A stretch of DNA of 64,000 nt, taken from assembly GCA_038748065.1 (NCBI GenBank), contig JBCDJG010000015.1, forward strand, positions 1-64,000. The letters run 5' to 3'. The notes under the pieces were generated by a model that saw only the letters and a list, made by a program, of their open reading frames with translations, did no database searches and was not told where the DNA came from. The translations under genes were made by a program, and so were the position numbers. This DNA comes from JBCDJG01 sp038748065. GTDB lineage: Bacteria > Pseudomonadota > Gammaproteobacteria > Pseudomonadales > Halieaceae. Shown in pieces: positions 27,651 through 36,429 of the stretch (its first letter is position 1; each line of letters begins with the position of its first letter).

Positions 27651-28499
27651 ATGTCCCTAGCCACCTCCCTGGACGCAGCGCCGAGCGAGGTAGCGCGTTC
27701 ACATTGGGCAAGGCTATCCGACGCGCACATCGCAATCGCCCTGGCTCTGAGCCTGTTGGTCCATGTTGCAGTGCTCATTAGATCGAATGATCTCACTGTT
27801 TTTTTGTTCCCTCAGGAAGAGGCGCCTGCACCTCCTAGACTTGAAGTCACTGTGGCACAGCCACAGGCTCAACAAATACCGCAGGCGCAGCAAGAGCGCA
27901 GTGAACACCTCGAACGCGCTGAGCCCGGGGCCAGCAACGCTGAGAATACGGCCAACCTGGCGCTGCCAGAGAAAGCGCCAGAGGCCGACAATCTGACGGT
28001 AAGTGACGGCATTACAAACAGCTCAGAGGCTGCGCTCACAAGCAAAACCACCAGGTCTACAGGCAAGGCAACTGTCCTCATTACTACGCTGCCTAGCGGT
28101 GAGCTTAATGATGCGCAGGGAGAGGCCTGTGACCCAAGCCAGCAAGCGACATCCGTACGGCGGTGCAAACGTGGTAACGCCGACGGCGATTTCGCATCAG
28201 GATCAGGGCGCTTCGAAGGCGCATTCAGTGAGGCCTTCGCTCACCTCAACACCAGCGCCGGCTTTCGCGAGGATATGGCACACATAGAACGTATGCTGAT
28301 GAAACAGGCCGAGCTCGATACTCTGGAAGAAAGAGGGGTGACCGACGCAAGACTCGTCGCCCAACATCGCCAATACCTGAGGGATGAAATCAATCGGCTT
28401 GATGCCATTTACGAGAACAATAATCTAACAGCGCTCATCGTAACCAGTGGACTCTTTACCAAGGAGCTGACAAAAGTGCTTGCGGAGAAGCTGGACTAA
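27651..28499 (+). CDS. Hypothetical single-pass protein with TonB-like layout
   Basis: 282 residues. A cytoplasmic N-terminus of about 25 residues is followed by one hydrophobic helix (IAIALALSLLVHVAVLI) and a Pro/Gln/Glu-rich linker (EEAPAPPRLEVTVAQPQAQQ). A charged C-terminal domain is predicted to be helical. This resembles TonB/TolA-type proteins that span the periplasm, but the canonical TonB C-terminal motif is not visible, and no exbB/exbD lie nearby. It stands alone between divergent and convergent genes. The ribosome site is weak, so the start is uncertain. Confidence 0.6.
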   Translation: MSLATSLDAAPSEVARSHWARLSDAHIAIALALSLLVHVAVLIRSNDLTVFLFPQEEAPAPPRLEVTVAQPQAQQIPQAQQERSEHLERAEPGASNAENTANLALPEKAPEADNLTVSDGITNSSEAALTSKTTRSTGKATVLITTLPSGELNDAQGEACDPSQQATSVRRCKRGNADGDFASGSGRFEGAFSEAFAHLNTSAGFREDMAHIERMLMKQAELDTLEERGVTDARLVAQHRQYLRDEINRLDAIYENNNLTALIVTSGLFTKELTKVLAEKLD

Positions 28500-28538
28500 A
28501 CCTTGCCAGCCATGTGACAGGCTTGAGCTGCGTGCTCG

Positions 28539-28970
28539 CTAAACGCCCGGAAGGTAAGTCGCGAAGAGCTCGCCTTTTACCTCGTCTTGTTCATCCGGCA
28601 CGTCGTAGTAGGTATAGATTTCCACAGAACCCTGTTCGTCAAACTTAAAAACCTCGACACTGCGCAGGACACTGGTCTCGCCGTCTTTGGTAAATGTATT
28701 CTCCATTACCCAGCACATCTCATTGCCGCAAACGTACATGAGCTCCTGGTTGATATTGAGCTCCAGGAAGGGTTGAAACAGGTCATAAACATTCGCGGCC
28801 ACGTTATCAAAGCCCTTTTTGGGGGGCGTGCCGACGGGGTCGTACATCAGGAAGTCGCCCGGGGCAATTTTCTTCCAGTTCGCCACCCACGCTTCCTTAT
28901 CGCCATTGTTCCAGTAGGCTTGGTAATACCGGGCAAACTCCAGCATTGCTTCTCGTGTGGGTGCTGCCAT
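28539..28970 (-). CDS. SnoaL-like (NTF2-fold) protein
   Basis: 143 residues. EFARYYQAYWNNGDKEAWVANW at the N-terminus and EMCWVMENTFTKDGETSVLRSVEVFKFDEQG (core VEVFKFDEQGSVEIYTYYD) toward the end fit the SnoaL-like cone fold. Such proteins are often isomerases, cyclases or binding proteins. It lies 28 bases downstream of the MDR oxidoreductase, and another SnoaL-like gene lies upstream of that, so all three probably form an operon acting on one small molecule. Confidence 0.75.
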   Translation of the reverse strand: MAAPTREAMLEFARYYQAYWNNGDKEAWVANWKKIAPGDFLMYDPVGTPPKKGFDNVAANVYDLFQPFLELNINQELMYVCGNEMCWVMENTFTKDGETSVLRSVEVFKFDEQGSVEIYTYYDVPDEQDEVKGELFATYLPGV

Positions 28971-28998
28971 CTAAATTACTCCAATAGAGCCAAAGGAC

Positions 28999-30108
28999 TC
29001 AGGCCTGCGGCGTAACGAGGTACTTCTCCCCTGTTCGCATCGCGCGGTAGTCGGTCACTGCCTCTTTCGTCAGCATACCTTCAAGAGATGCACGTGTTTT
29101 ATAGGTGCTGGCAAAGGTCGTGGTAAGCCCGTCGAGTACCCGCTGGCGCATGCGCAGCACGGTGTCCATACCGGCCTGTTGCAGAAAGGGTGTGAGTAAC
29201 CAGCCTGATAGGGTCCAGCCGAAGCCGTAGGCCGGCGTCAACAGGGTCGCCCCAAAATCAAGCCGGCCGTAGATGTACATGCGCTTGGGCTGGTTGGAAC
29301 CATAGCGCGAATACTCAGACATTTTGCTTACCGCCACCTGCTCCATGGCCTTGAAGCAGTCATCGACCATGCTGCCCCCCCCGATCGGGTCAAAACCACA
29401 AAACGCATTGGTCTCGTCTATCGCGGCACCGAGCTGTTCGGCATAGTCATCATTGGCGGAGTTCACGATATGCGTCGCACCAAGGCTGGCGAGCAGTTCA
29501 GCCTGCTCCGCACGGCGCACAATATTGACCAGCGGTAGATCGTCTTCCTGGCAGATCTTCACCAGCATCTGACCCAGGTTGGAGGCCGCTGCGGTATGGA
29601 GAATAGCTGGCTGATTTTCCATGCGCGCGGTCTCAGCGAAGCCAAGCGCTGTCATCGGGTTGACAAAAGCAGAGGCGCCCGCCTCTGATGAAAGGTCTCC
29701 CAGTGGTAAGCACAGGCCCGCATCAGCGATGCAGTACTGCGAGTAAGCATTACCGGGAACACAAGCGACTCGCTGGCCCAGCAAAGACTGGGCGTACTCG
29801 TTATCTCCGGCCGCTATGACCAAACCCGCGCCCTCGTTGCCAGCGGGCAGACGCTGGCCATGGCGGCCTTTTTGCGCGCTATTGAAAGGCTCGGGCATTG
29901 TCGCCACAAACCTGCCGGGCGTGTACTCTGCATTCTCGAGATCCGCCATTCCCGCCAGAATAGCTAGATCCGAGGGATTAATGGGCGCCGCCTCCATCTC
30001 AACCAGCACCTGGTTTCCCGCGGGCTCGGCAAACGAGGTTTCAGCTATCTCAACGGTCAGCTTGCCATCCGCCAGTGTGCTGAAAAGCTGCTTTCCGGTC
30101 CTGCTCAT
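28999..30108 (-). CDS. Zinc-type alcohol dehydrogenase/quinone oxidoreductase (MDR) family
   Basis: 369 residues. The N-terminal GroES-like part contains MEAAPINPSDLAILAG, GNEGAGLVIAAGDN and GQRVACV. The nucleotide-binding part has HTAAASNLGQMLVKICQE in place of the usual AxxGGVG, then LASLGATHIVNSAND. The catalytic-zinc cysteine pattern of alcohol dehydrogenases is absent, so a zinc-free NADPH enoyl or quinone reductase is likely. AGAGGA precedes the ATG. It is flanked by two SnoaL-like genes at 11 and 28 bases. Confidence 0.85.
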   Translation of the reverse strand: MSRTGKQLFSTLADGKLTVEIAETSFAEPAGNQVLVEMEAAPINPSDLAILAGMADLENAEYTPGRFVATMPEPFNSAQKGRHGQRLPAGNEGAGLVIAAGDNEYAQSLLGQRVACVPGNAYSQYCIADAGLCLPLGDLSSEAGASAFVNPMTALGFAETARMENQPAILHTAAASNLGQMLVKICQEDDLPLVNIVRRAEQAELLASLGATHIVNSANDDYAEQLGAAIDETNAFCGFDPIGGGSMVDDCFKAMEQVAVSKMSEYSRYGSNQPKRMYIYGRLDFGATLLTPAYGFGWTLSGWLLTPFLQQAGMDTVLRMRQRVLDGLTTTFASTYKTRASLEGMLTKEAVTDYRAMRTGEKYLVTPQA

Positions 30109-30119
30109 TCGTCGTCCTC

Positions 30120-30545
30120 TTATGTCTCAAAGGTCCCCAGCCGGTGCTGGTGCAGAGTATCCAGGTGTTCCCAGACCTCGCAAATCAGGCCATCACGGAA
30201 GGCGAAGACCATCACATAATCGTTTTCGTAAGGAGTGCCGTCGGCGAGACGTGCCACCAGCGTCAGCTGCACGCATGCGCGCTGCTGCGCCGCATCAACG
30301 AAAGTACAGCTGCGGCGGATATCAAGAGAGCCCTGCTCGTAGATACCAACACCCGAGGTCAGCACGCCCATGACTTTGTCCAGACCGCGCTGAGGCTCTT
30401 GATACAGGGGATTGGAGCGCGGCAGATGCCAGGTCGCATCCGGCGTGAACAGCTCAGGCAGCGGTGTCGCAGCTGCGTCACCGGCAACGGCCCGGTAGTA
30501 TTCCTCCAGCCGATTGCGCAAAAGATCAGCGTCACTCGTCGTCAT
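30120..30545 (-). CDS. SnoaL-like (NTF2-fold) protein
   Basis: 141 residues. LRNRLEEYYRAVAGDAAATP, LPELFTPDATWHLP and VMVFAFRDGLICEVWEHLD match the SnoaL-like family. It is first in the three-gene minus-strand operon with the MDR oxidoreductase, 11 bases upstream of it. Substrate unknown. Confidence 0.78.
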   Translation of the reverse strand: MTTSDADLLRNRLEEYYRAVAGDAAATPLPELFTPDATWHLPRSNPLYQEPQRGLDKVMGVLTSGVGIYEQGSLDIRRSCTFVDAAQQRACVQLTLVARLADGTPYENDYVMVFAFRDGLICEVWEHLDTLHQHRLGTFET

Positions 30546-30623
30546 GGGATTTTATTCTCGAGGTGGCCCGTTCCTTACCACTGTATTACACACTGGGCGA
30601 GCTCACTTGCGCAAGACGTCGGA

Positions 30624-31583
30624 TTAGTCACCCGCGGGCTCGGTGTAAGCTATCCTTAGCGTCGGCACCTGCTCAGCATCGGCTTCCTTGCTAAACAGAG
30701 CCTGCACACTCTGAGGGTTTACCTCGTCGCCAATCAGAATCCAGCCGAAGTTGCTGCCTGGATTATCCACCCAGTTCTGCACATCTGCACGCATCCGCCC
30801 GCTAGACCAGGTCACCGTATCGCCTGTATTGGCTACGGCGCTCGCGTTAGCGACAAAGTCGCCCCCTTCACGCTCCCATAGCTCGCTGCGGAAGAAGCGG
30901 TGCCGCCAGGTCGCGTCATTGGTTGTTGCAGGCTCCGGCTGCCCTCGTTCGTTGACGCGCTGGTTGCCCTCACCCCATGCGCCCTGCAACCGGTGCAGGC
31001 TGAGCGGAACGTCTGTACGCTGATTGGCGCTGACAACCATGGTCAGCTCCACCGCGTCGATGGTAGAACCGGCGGGAATCCCGCTCAGGTCAAAGGCAAT
31101 CAGACCACGACGAACACTGCCCACGCGGGTGCGACCAACAAACAGCCTTCCGTTGGAAATGCTGGCGGTCGGCTCATCCGCGAAGATCGTTACATCTTGC
31201 GTGACCGGCGCCGTAATAAGCTGTGAGGCCAGTTCGGCCTCCAGGAAAAACACTTCGTCAGACTCCAGGAAACCGAGCAAGAGGTCGTTCCCAGCGAAGT
31301 CAGCAGTGAACAGGCGACAGGCGACAGTCTGCCCACCGCAGAAACCGCGCGAACGGCGCTTCCAGTTCGCGAATGCACCGCCCTCGTTGGTCTCTATGGA
31401 GAACGTTTCATCAAAAAACAGGTCATTCACATCGATCGAGCAGGTATCGGGCCCAACGCAATCAAACGCACCGGATTCTGACCTAATCGTTACGCCCTCG
31501 GGGGCAACAAGATCGACACGACATCCGCTTATCATCATGACTGCGGTTACAAGAACAAAACTAGTGACGCTTGTGAGTCGCAT
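30624..31583 (-). CDS. Lipoprotein with DNRLRE-like domain
   Basis: 319 residues. The lipobox is MISGC after a short hydrophobic stretch, so the mature protein is probably anchored to the outer membrane. The second half has the features of the DNRLRE domain: VGRTRVGSVRRGLIAFDLSG, STIDAVELTMVVS, VPLSLHRLQGAWGEG, TDNATWRHRFF-like (TTNDATWRHRFF) and MRADVQNWVDNP. This carbohydrate- or surface-associated beta domain is common in secreted proteins. AAGGAGG lies before ATG 31583; an upstream open frame to 31661 would bury the lipoprotein signal. Function unknown. Confidence 0.8.
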   Translation of the reverse strand: MRLTSVTSFVLVTAVMMISGCRVDLVAPEGVTIRSESGAFDCVGPDTCSIDVNDLFFDETFSIETNEGGAFANWKRRSRGFCGGQTVACRLFTADFAGNDLLLGFLESDEVFFLEAELASQLITAPVTQDVTIFADEPTASISNGRLFVGRTRVGSVRRGLIAFDLSGIPAGSTIDAVELTMVVSANQRTDVPLSLHRLQGAWGEGNQRVNERGQPEPATTNDATWRHRFFRSELWEREGGDFVANASAVANTGDTVTWSSGRMRADVQNWVDNPGSNFGWILIGDEVNPQSVQALFSKEADAEQVPTLRIAYTEPAGD

Positions 31584-31703
31584 GGACCGCCTCCTTTCTT
31601 CCGCATTCACTGTGGCCAATGTATACGGGCCAACAGGCTCGTGTGGGATAACTGCGCTCACGGATCATCGAGACAGTTACTGGGCAACAGTGTAGCAGCG
31701 CCA

Positions 31704-32198
31704 TCAAAGCGACAGCAAAATCACCATCAACGCGACGCTGACCAGGGATGCGACTGCAGTCCTGATCGCATTCCACCTGGCCCAAGGTTCTTCAAATTCG
31801 GCTCTGGCCGACGCCAGCGCTGCGTCGTCCATGACTTCAACATCGAGCGCCTGCAGGGCGTTATTCATCGGCACGTTGATTTTGAAAGTGGGGATCTGAA
31901 CCCCAAAGACGTAGGCAGTGACAGCGCTCAGCAGCACCGCCCGCTCCGGGCCATCAAGTTGCAGCCCACCCATCACGCCAGCAAGCAGCAGGGCCACTGC
32001 AGAACCGATCCAGACGAGCCCGAATACAGGCTGGCCGGCTTGGATTACTCCGTCGATCACCTGAAAGGCGCGAATAAAACCCCTGTCATCGAGTTTCGCA
32101 ATACCGGGCATGACGACGGTTGCGAAGGCGAAAACAAAGCCAGCTATCAAAGCGCAGAACAGCGTTGCCAGGACCAGGAAGATTTCCAACATGCTCAT
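31704..32198 (-). CDS. DUF1772 (anthrone oxygenase-like) membrane protein
   Basis: 164 residues with four hydrophobic segments. LEIFLVLATLFCALIAGFVF begins the protein, and GVQIPTFKINVPMNNAL with EEPWARWNAIRTAVASLVS are the family signature. ATG at 32198 lies 31 bases past the stop of the NmrA-like gene; a longer open frame to 32324 overlaps that gene. It is probably the second gene of an operon under the divergent AraC regulator. Confidence 0.83.
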   Translation of the reverse strand: MSMLEIFLVLATLFCALIAGFVFAFATVVMPGIAKLDDRGFIRAFQVIDGVIQAGQPVFGLVWIGSAVALLLAGVMGGLQLDGPERAVLLSAVTAYVFGVQIPTFKINVPMNNALQALDVEVMDDAALASARAEFEEPWARWNAIRTAVASLVSVALMVILLSL

Positions 32199-32229
32199 AG
32201 TATGTTCTCCAGTGCTAGTAATAATCAGA

Positions 32230-33084
32230 TTAGCCGACGGCCCGCCACAATCCGGCCTCGGCGACCTGTCGCGCATAGTCGGCAAAGTCTTTCGGTTCTC
32301 GGCCAAGCGCGCGCTGCACGCCATCCGTCAGGTAAGCATTGCGGCCGTCTAGAACGGTGGCAAAGAGGTAGTCGAGCATCCAGACCACATCTTGAGGGGC
32401 CCCCGAATCAGACACGCCAGCGACAAAGTCTTCATGGGGCACTGGGACATATTCAATAGCCCGGCCCGTTGCTTTCGATAACTCATTGGCGATGTCCCAC
32501 AGGGTCAGCATTCGCGGGCCCGTGACTTCATACAATTCGCCCGCATGGCCTGACTGCGTCAGCGCCGTCACAGCAACCGCCGCAATATCGTCGATATCAA
32601 CAAAAGGCTCTGGGGTAGATACATCGGGCAAGGTGATCTGGCCGGCCTGCACCATCTCGACAAAGGCGCCCTCAGAAAAATTCTGGTTGAACCAGCTAGC
32701 CCTGATTATGGTCCAGTCAATATCACTGCCCTGCACCACTGCCTCACAGGCCTGGGCTTCCTCTTCACCCCGCCCGGACAGCAGCACTACGTGCTTTACA
32801 CCCGCCTTCCGCGCGCGACGGGTCAGTTCACCGATCGCATCGGTCGCGCCGGGCATAGCCAGGTCTGGCGCGTAGTTGATATAAATCCGGGTAACATCGT
32901 CCAGGATGGCGTCCCAGTTGCTGCTGTTGTTCCAATCAAAAGCGGGCGAGGCAGAGCGCGAGCCACGTCGAACCGGCACCCCCTGCTCCTCCAGTGCAGT
33001 TACTATGCGCCGGCCGGTCTTGCCGGTGGCACCCAAGACCAGTACGAGTTCATTGCCGTTTGTTTCTTTGCTTTGTATGCTCAT
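32230..33084 (-). CDS. NmrA-like NAD(P)-binding protein
   Basis: 284 residues. The Rossmann motif GATGKTGRRIVTALEEQGV lies at about 18-36; VKHVVLLSGRGEEEAQACE and DWTIIRASWFNQNFSEG are typical of atypical short-chain dehydrogenases of the NmrA/QOR2 type. It may be a redox-sensing or quinone-reducing protein. It is divergent from an AraC-type regulator with a 111-base gap and co-directional with the DUF1772 gene; the regulator probably controls both. Confidence 0.87.
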   Translation of the reverse strand: MSIQSKETNGNELVLVLGATGKTGRRIVTALEEQGVPVRRGSRSASPAFDWNNSSNWDAILDDVTRIYINYAPDLAMPGATDAIGELTRRARKAGVKHVVLLSGRGEEEAQACEAVVQGSDIDWTIIRASWFNQNFSEGAFVEMVQAGQITLPDVSTPEPFVDIDDIAAVAVTALTQSGHAGELYEVTGPRMLTLWDIANELSKATGRAIEYVPVPHEDFVAGVSDSGAPQDVVWMLDYLFATVLDGRNAYLTDGVQRALGREPKDFADYARQVAEAGLWRAVG

Positions 33085-33195
33085 TTGCTTGCTCCAGACG
33101 GTGAGTTAGTGTGCAGGGTTATGATCCTGCGCCGGAGGGCTCTATTCTTGACCCGAGCTGCCAGTTTTTTGTCTGAGTGCGCCAGAGGCCGTCGA

Positions 33196-34203
33196 ATGAG
33201 CCAAATCACATCCCTATACGTCTACAAGTGCGCTGGGCAGGCTAGCCACGGGGTCACCACTGCGGACCTCATAGAGCAACTGGGGCTCAGCCCCGACGGC
33301 CCGGTAGATCCAACCATCATGGTGTCATCAGCTAAGTACTACAGCTTTTTGAGCGAGCTGGTTGAGCGGGACCCCAACGGCTTGGCCCTGCCACTCATCA
33401 TCGGCGCCGCCATGCGCAGTGACGAGTACGGCGCCTTTGGTCTGGCGTGGAAATCAGCACCGAGTTTGCGCGGCTCATTCGCAAGATCAGAGCGATATGG
33501 TCGCGTTCTGGGCAACGCCGAGACCTACTCTCTTGAAGAAACGGCCGACGGGCTGTTATTCAGCCTCGACAAGGATGGGGACGGCCGCGCGGGCATGCTG
33601 TTATCGAATGAAGCCAGCATGGCAGCCGTCACGGCCATCAGCCAGGAAGTCAGCTCGCGTGACTTCGCTCCCCTGGCAGTCTATTTCAAGCATCCGTCCC
33701 GAGGAGATACTGCCGTTCACCAGGCCCACTTCGGTTGTCCCGTTCACTTCCAATCCGGCCGAGACGCACTTCTTGTCAGCAAGGAAAGTGTGGACGCTCC
33801 CAATAAACTCGGCGACGAGACGATCGCCGGTTTTTTTGACGACTACCTGGCGCAGCAACTGGCGTCACTGCGACAGGAGCAACACCTTGAGCTTCAGGTC
33901 AGACGAGCAGTCGCCAGTGTTCTGAGCGAAGGCGTACCCAGCGTATCCTCTATAGCCTTGGAACTTGCGATGAGCGCTCGAACGCTGCAGCGTCGGCTGG
34001 CTGAGCAGGGATATTCGTTTCAAGGCGTGGTCGATTCGGCACGGCGAGATCTCGCCAAACGCCTGTTACACGAAACCGATTACAGCCTGGCTGAGATCGC
34101 CTTTCTGACAGGATTCGCTGACCAAAGCGCCTTCGCCCGAGCTTTCAAACGCTGGGCGGGGCAGACGCCGCGCTCCTACCGGCTGAGCGCACCACAAGTA
34201 TGA
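33196..34203 (+). CDS. AraC family transcriptional regulator
   Basis: 335 residues. The N-terminal 230 residues fit the arabinose-binding-type domain of OruR/ArgR-like AraC regulators (GAFGLAWKSAPSLRGSFA, VHFQSGRDALLVS). The C-terminal helix-turn-helix pair reads VSSIALELAMSARTLQRRL and YSLAEIAFLTGFADQSAFAR, ending KRWAGQTPRSYR. I set the start at ATG 33196; the frame is open further back but lacks domain similarity. It is divergent from the NmrA/DUF1772 pair. Confidence 0.9.
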   Translation: MSQITSLYVYKCAGQASHGVTTADLIEQLGLSPDGPVDPTIMVSSAKYYSFLSELVERDPNGLALPLIIGAAMRSDEYGAFGLAWKSAPSLRGSFARSERYGRVLGNAETYSLEETADGLLFSLDKDGDGRAGMLLSNEASMAAVTAISQEVSSRDFAPLAVYFKHPSRGDTAVHQAHFGCPVHFQSGRDALLVSKESVDAPNKLGDETIAGFFDDYLAQQLASLRQEQHLELQVRRAVASVLSEGVPSVSSIALELAMSARTLQRRLAEQGYSFQGVVDSARRDLAKRLLHETDYSLAEIAFLTGFADQSAFARAFKRWAGQTPRSYRLSAPQV

Positions 34204-34405
34204 GACTACAAAAGCTGCACCGCAAAAGCCTTCATCCAGCGACTTCGGTTGCTCTGGTGCAAGGACGACACCGATCAGAAGGGTTTAAGCACCTCCCCAG
34301 ACATGCCGGCGTATGCGAGGCTTGTGTGAAGTCCACAACGGCCTGGCGCTGCTGGAGTGCGCCGCGAGCTTTTTCCCTTAACTCATACAAGAGAATTTTA
34401 TCTGA

Positions 34406-34957
34406 ATGATAACTAGCCTGGCGTTTTCGCTGACCGCATTGCTGGCAATGCTTGGCCTGCTCCGGGTATGGCGACGTCGCGACCGAGTGAGCCATGCAGT
34501 CCGCACGGGCAGTTGGCTTTTACTATTCGGGATAACTGCAGGATGGGCGCTAGTAGAAGGCCCCGAGTACGGCATTACCTTTGCTCTGTTGCTGTTCTCG
34601 CTCGTCGCTATCGCTGTGCTCGCTGCGACGGCGGCGTGGCAGTCGCCAGCACAACCTGCAAAAACCGAAACATCACAGCCGCTGCTGGAAAGCAGCGGCG
34701 GCGCGGCCTTCGGCACGTTCATGGTTATCGGCCCACTGGCTGCCACAGCGATGGCCTTTCTCAGCATTGCATTGATTGGCTTGATGCCCATCAGTCGAGT
34801 TTCGGGATTGGCTATCGCCGCCTTTCTTTTCCCACTGGCCTGGGCCGTGGTGGCCACAATCGTCAGCATGCGGAATCGTAAAGGGCGTGATGCAGTGGTG
34901 TTGGGTGCCGTCGCGGCACTGAGCGGCGCTTACCTCTATTTTCCGGTCACTACATAA
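34406..34957 (+). CDS. Hypothetical membrane protein paired with PepSY protein
   Basis: 183 residues with about five hydrophobic segments: 2-20, 34-48, 54-74, 97-121 and 128-148, roughly. Its stop overlaps the start of the PepSY gene by one base (TAATG). Small membrane proteins such as DUF3325 and DUF3649 commonly accompany PepSY proteins in iron-uptake operons, but I cannot assign it to either. The 202-base spacer before it holds no convincing gene or Fur box. Confidence 0.65.
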   Translation: MITSLAFSLTALLAMLGLLRVWRRRDRVSHAVRTGSWLLLFGITAGWALVEGPEYGITFALLLFSLVAIAVLAATAAWQSPAQPAKTETSQPLLESSGGAAFGTFMVIGPLAATAMAFLSIALIGLMPISRVSGLAIAAFLFPLAWAVVATIVSMRNRKGRDAVVLGAVAALSGAYLYFPVTT

Positions 34958-36429
34958 TGGCGTGGTTATCTCCTCAAACAGTAAAAAGCGCGCTTTTGGG
35001 CCACTCAGCGATCGGATTAGTGGTTGGCGCATTGATGTACCTTCTGTGCCTTACTGGCACACTGCTAGTGGTAGCTGAGTATTTCGAGCGCTGGCAACAG
35101 CCCTTGATTTATGAGGCGCCCGCCTTCAGCAGGGAGGCGGTCACTCAGGCTGTTGCGGACGGCGCCCGGCGACTCAATGCCCCGGCCGAGTCAGTATGGG
35201 CGGTCTTTCCCACTGAGTTTTTGCCACGAGGCCACATCGCCGTCGTCGGCAATAATGGGGGAGAGCAAGAGTGGTGGTTCGACAGCGACGGTAACCTCGG
35301 TGAGCCACCTGCTGAAGGCCTGGCACACCTGCTTCGTGAGCTTCACTACTACCTGCTGTTGCCTCATACCTGGGGCATGGTCCTGGTCAGCGCCCTGGGC
35401 GCTATGCTTGTCGCACTGATTCTCACGGGCATACTTGCTCATCCGAAAATCCTGCGTGATGCTTTCCATCTGCGTCTCGGCCGCGGTCGAAGGCTAGAAC
35501 AGATCGACATTCACAACCGGCTGTCGGTATGGGGCTTGCCGTTTCATCTAGCAATCGCCATTACCGGCGCATTTTTTGGCCTCGTAGGTCCGCTGGTGTT
35601 GATCGCCGCTAGTGCTTTTTACGACGGTGATCCCGAGACAGTCTATGCAGACGTCTATGGCGATGACCCGGTGCTGGAGGCCACCGTGCAAGCCCCCGGC
35701 ATCGACTCGGCGCTGGACTGGATGGCGACGGAATTGCCAGAGGGCGATATTCTCTATCTCGTGGTTCACCACCCTGGGCAGCGAAGCCAATTTATTGAAA
35801 TTGCGGCTGAGCTGCCAGGTCGGCTCGCCTATTCAGAAATTTATCGTTTTGCTAGTGATGGCCAGTTCATTGGCAGCCAGGGACTCACCGACGGTCCCAC
35901 TGGGCGTCAGGTACTTTACTCGGTATACCGGCTGCACTTCGGTCACTTTGGGGGCTTACCGGTGCGCATTGCCTATTTGCTGCTAGGCCTGGCGCTGACG
36001 GTGGTGTCGGTGAGTGGCATCAATGTCTGGCTGGCCAAGCGTGGTGGTCGCAGTCGCGTCAATGATCTCTGGTCTGGTGTGGTCTGGGGTACACCTTTCG
36101 CCCTGGCAGTTGCTGCGGGCATCTCGTTACTGGCAGCAAAGGCGACAATTGGCGCTTATGTGCTCGCCTCCATTCTTGCCATAGTCTTAGCCGTCAGGAC
36201 TGCCGATGAAACGACAGCGAGGTTGCGCCTTCAATTTCTGACAGGTGCCACGCTCTTAGCCATAGTGACCGGCTATATGTGGGTTTACCCGATGGATAAA
36301 TTACCTGCCGCCGTACTGACACTCAACGCAACGATGTTGCTGCTGGCGATGTGGTGGTTGCGGCCGCTGCAGTGGGCTTCACGCAGGACAAGAGGGAATA
36401 CTGCATGTATTGGAAAAAAATCTTTCTAG
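34957..36429 (+). CDS. PepSY-associated transmembrane protein
   Basis: 490 residues. HSAIGLVVGALMYLLCLTGT and the first helix, then a large periplasmic loop, HNRLSVWGLPFHLAIAITGAF, and a second loop followed by HFGHFGGLPVRIAYLLLGLAL fit the PepSY_TM (PiuB-like) family. Members are inner-membrane proteins often linked to siderophore reduction or iron release. Four further C-terminal helices follow. It overlaps the upstream membrane gene by one base and the downstream NylB-like hydrolase by 25. Confidence 0.85.
   Translation: MAWLSPQTVKSALLGHSAIGLVVGALMYLLCLTGTLLVVAEYFERWQQPLIYEAPAFSREAVTQAVADGARRLNAPAESVWAVFPTEFLPRGHIAVVGNNGGEQEWWFDSDGNLGEPPAEGLAHLLRELHYYLLLPHTWGMVLVSALGAMLVALILTGILAHPKILRDAFHLRLGRGRRLEQIDIHNRLSVWGLPFHLAIAITGAFFGLVGPLVLIAASAFYDGDPETVYADVYGDDPVLEATVQAPGIDSALDWMATELPEGDILYLVVHHPGQRSQFIEIAAELPGRLAYSEIYRFASDGQFIGSQGLTDGPTGRQVLYSVYRLHFGHFGGLPVRIAYLLLGLALTVVSVSGINVWLAKRGGRSRVNDLWSGVVWGTPFALAVAAGISLLAAKATIGAYVLASILAIVLAVRTADETTARLRLQFLTGATLLAIVTGYMWVYPMDKLPAAVLTLNATMLLLAMWWLRPLQWASRRTRGNTACIGKKSF

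Noticed and set aside
34200..34409. 69-residue frame overlapping the AraC stop
   Set aside because: Composition is not protein-like, no ribosome site or homology visible; kept as spacer.
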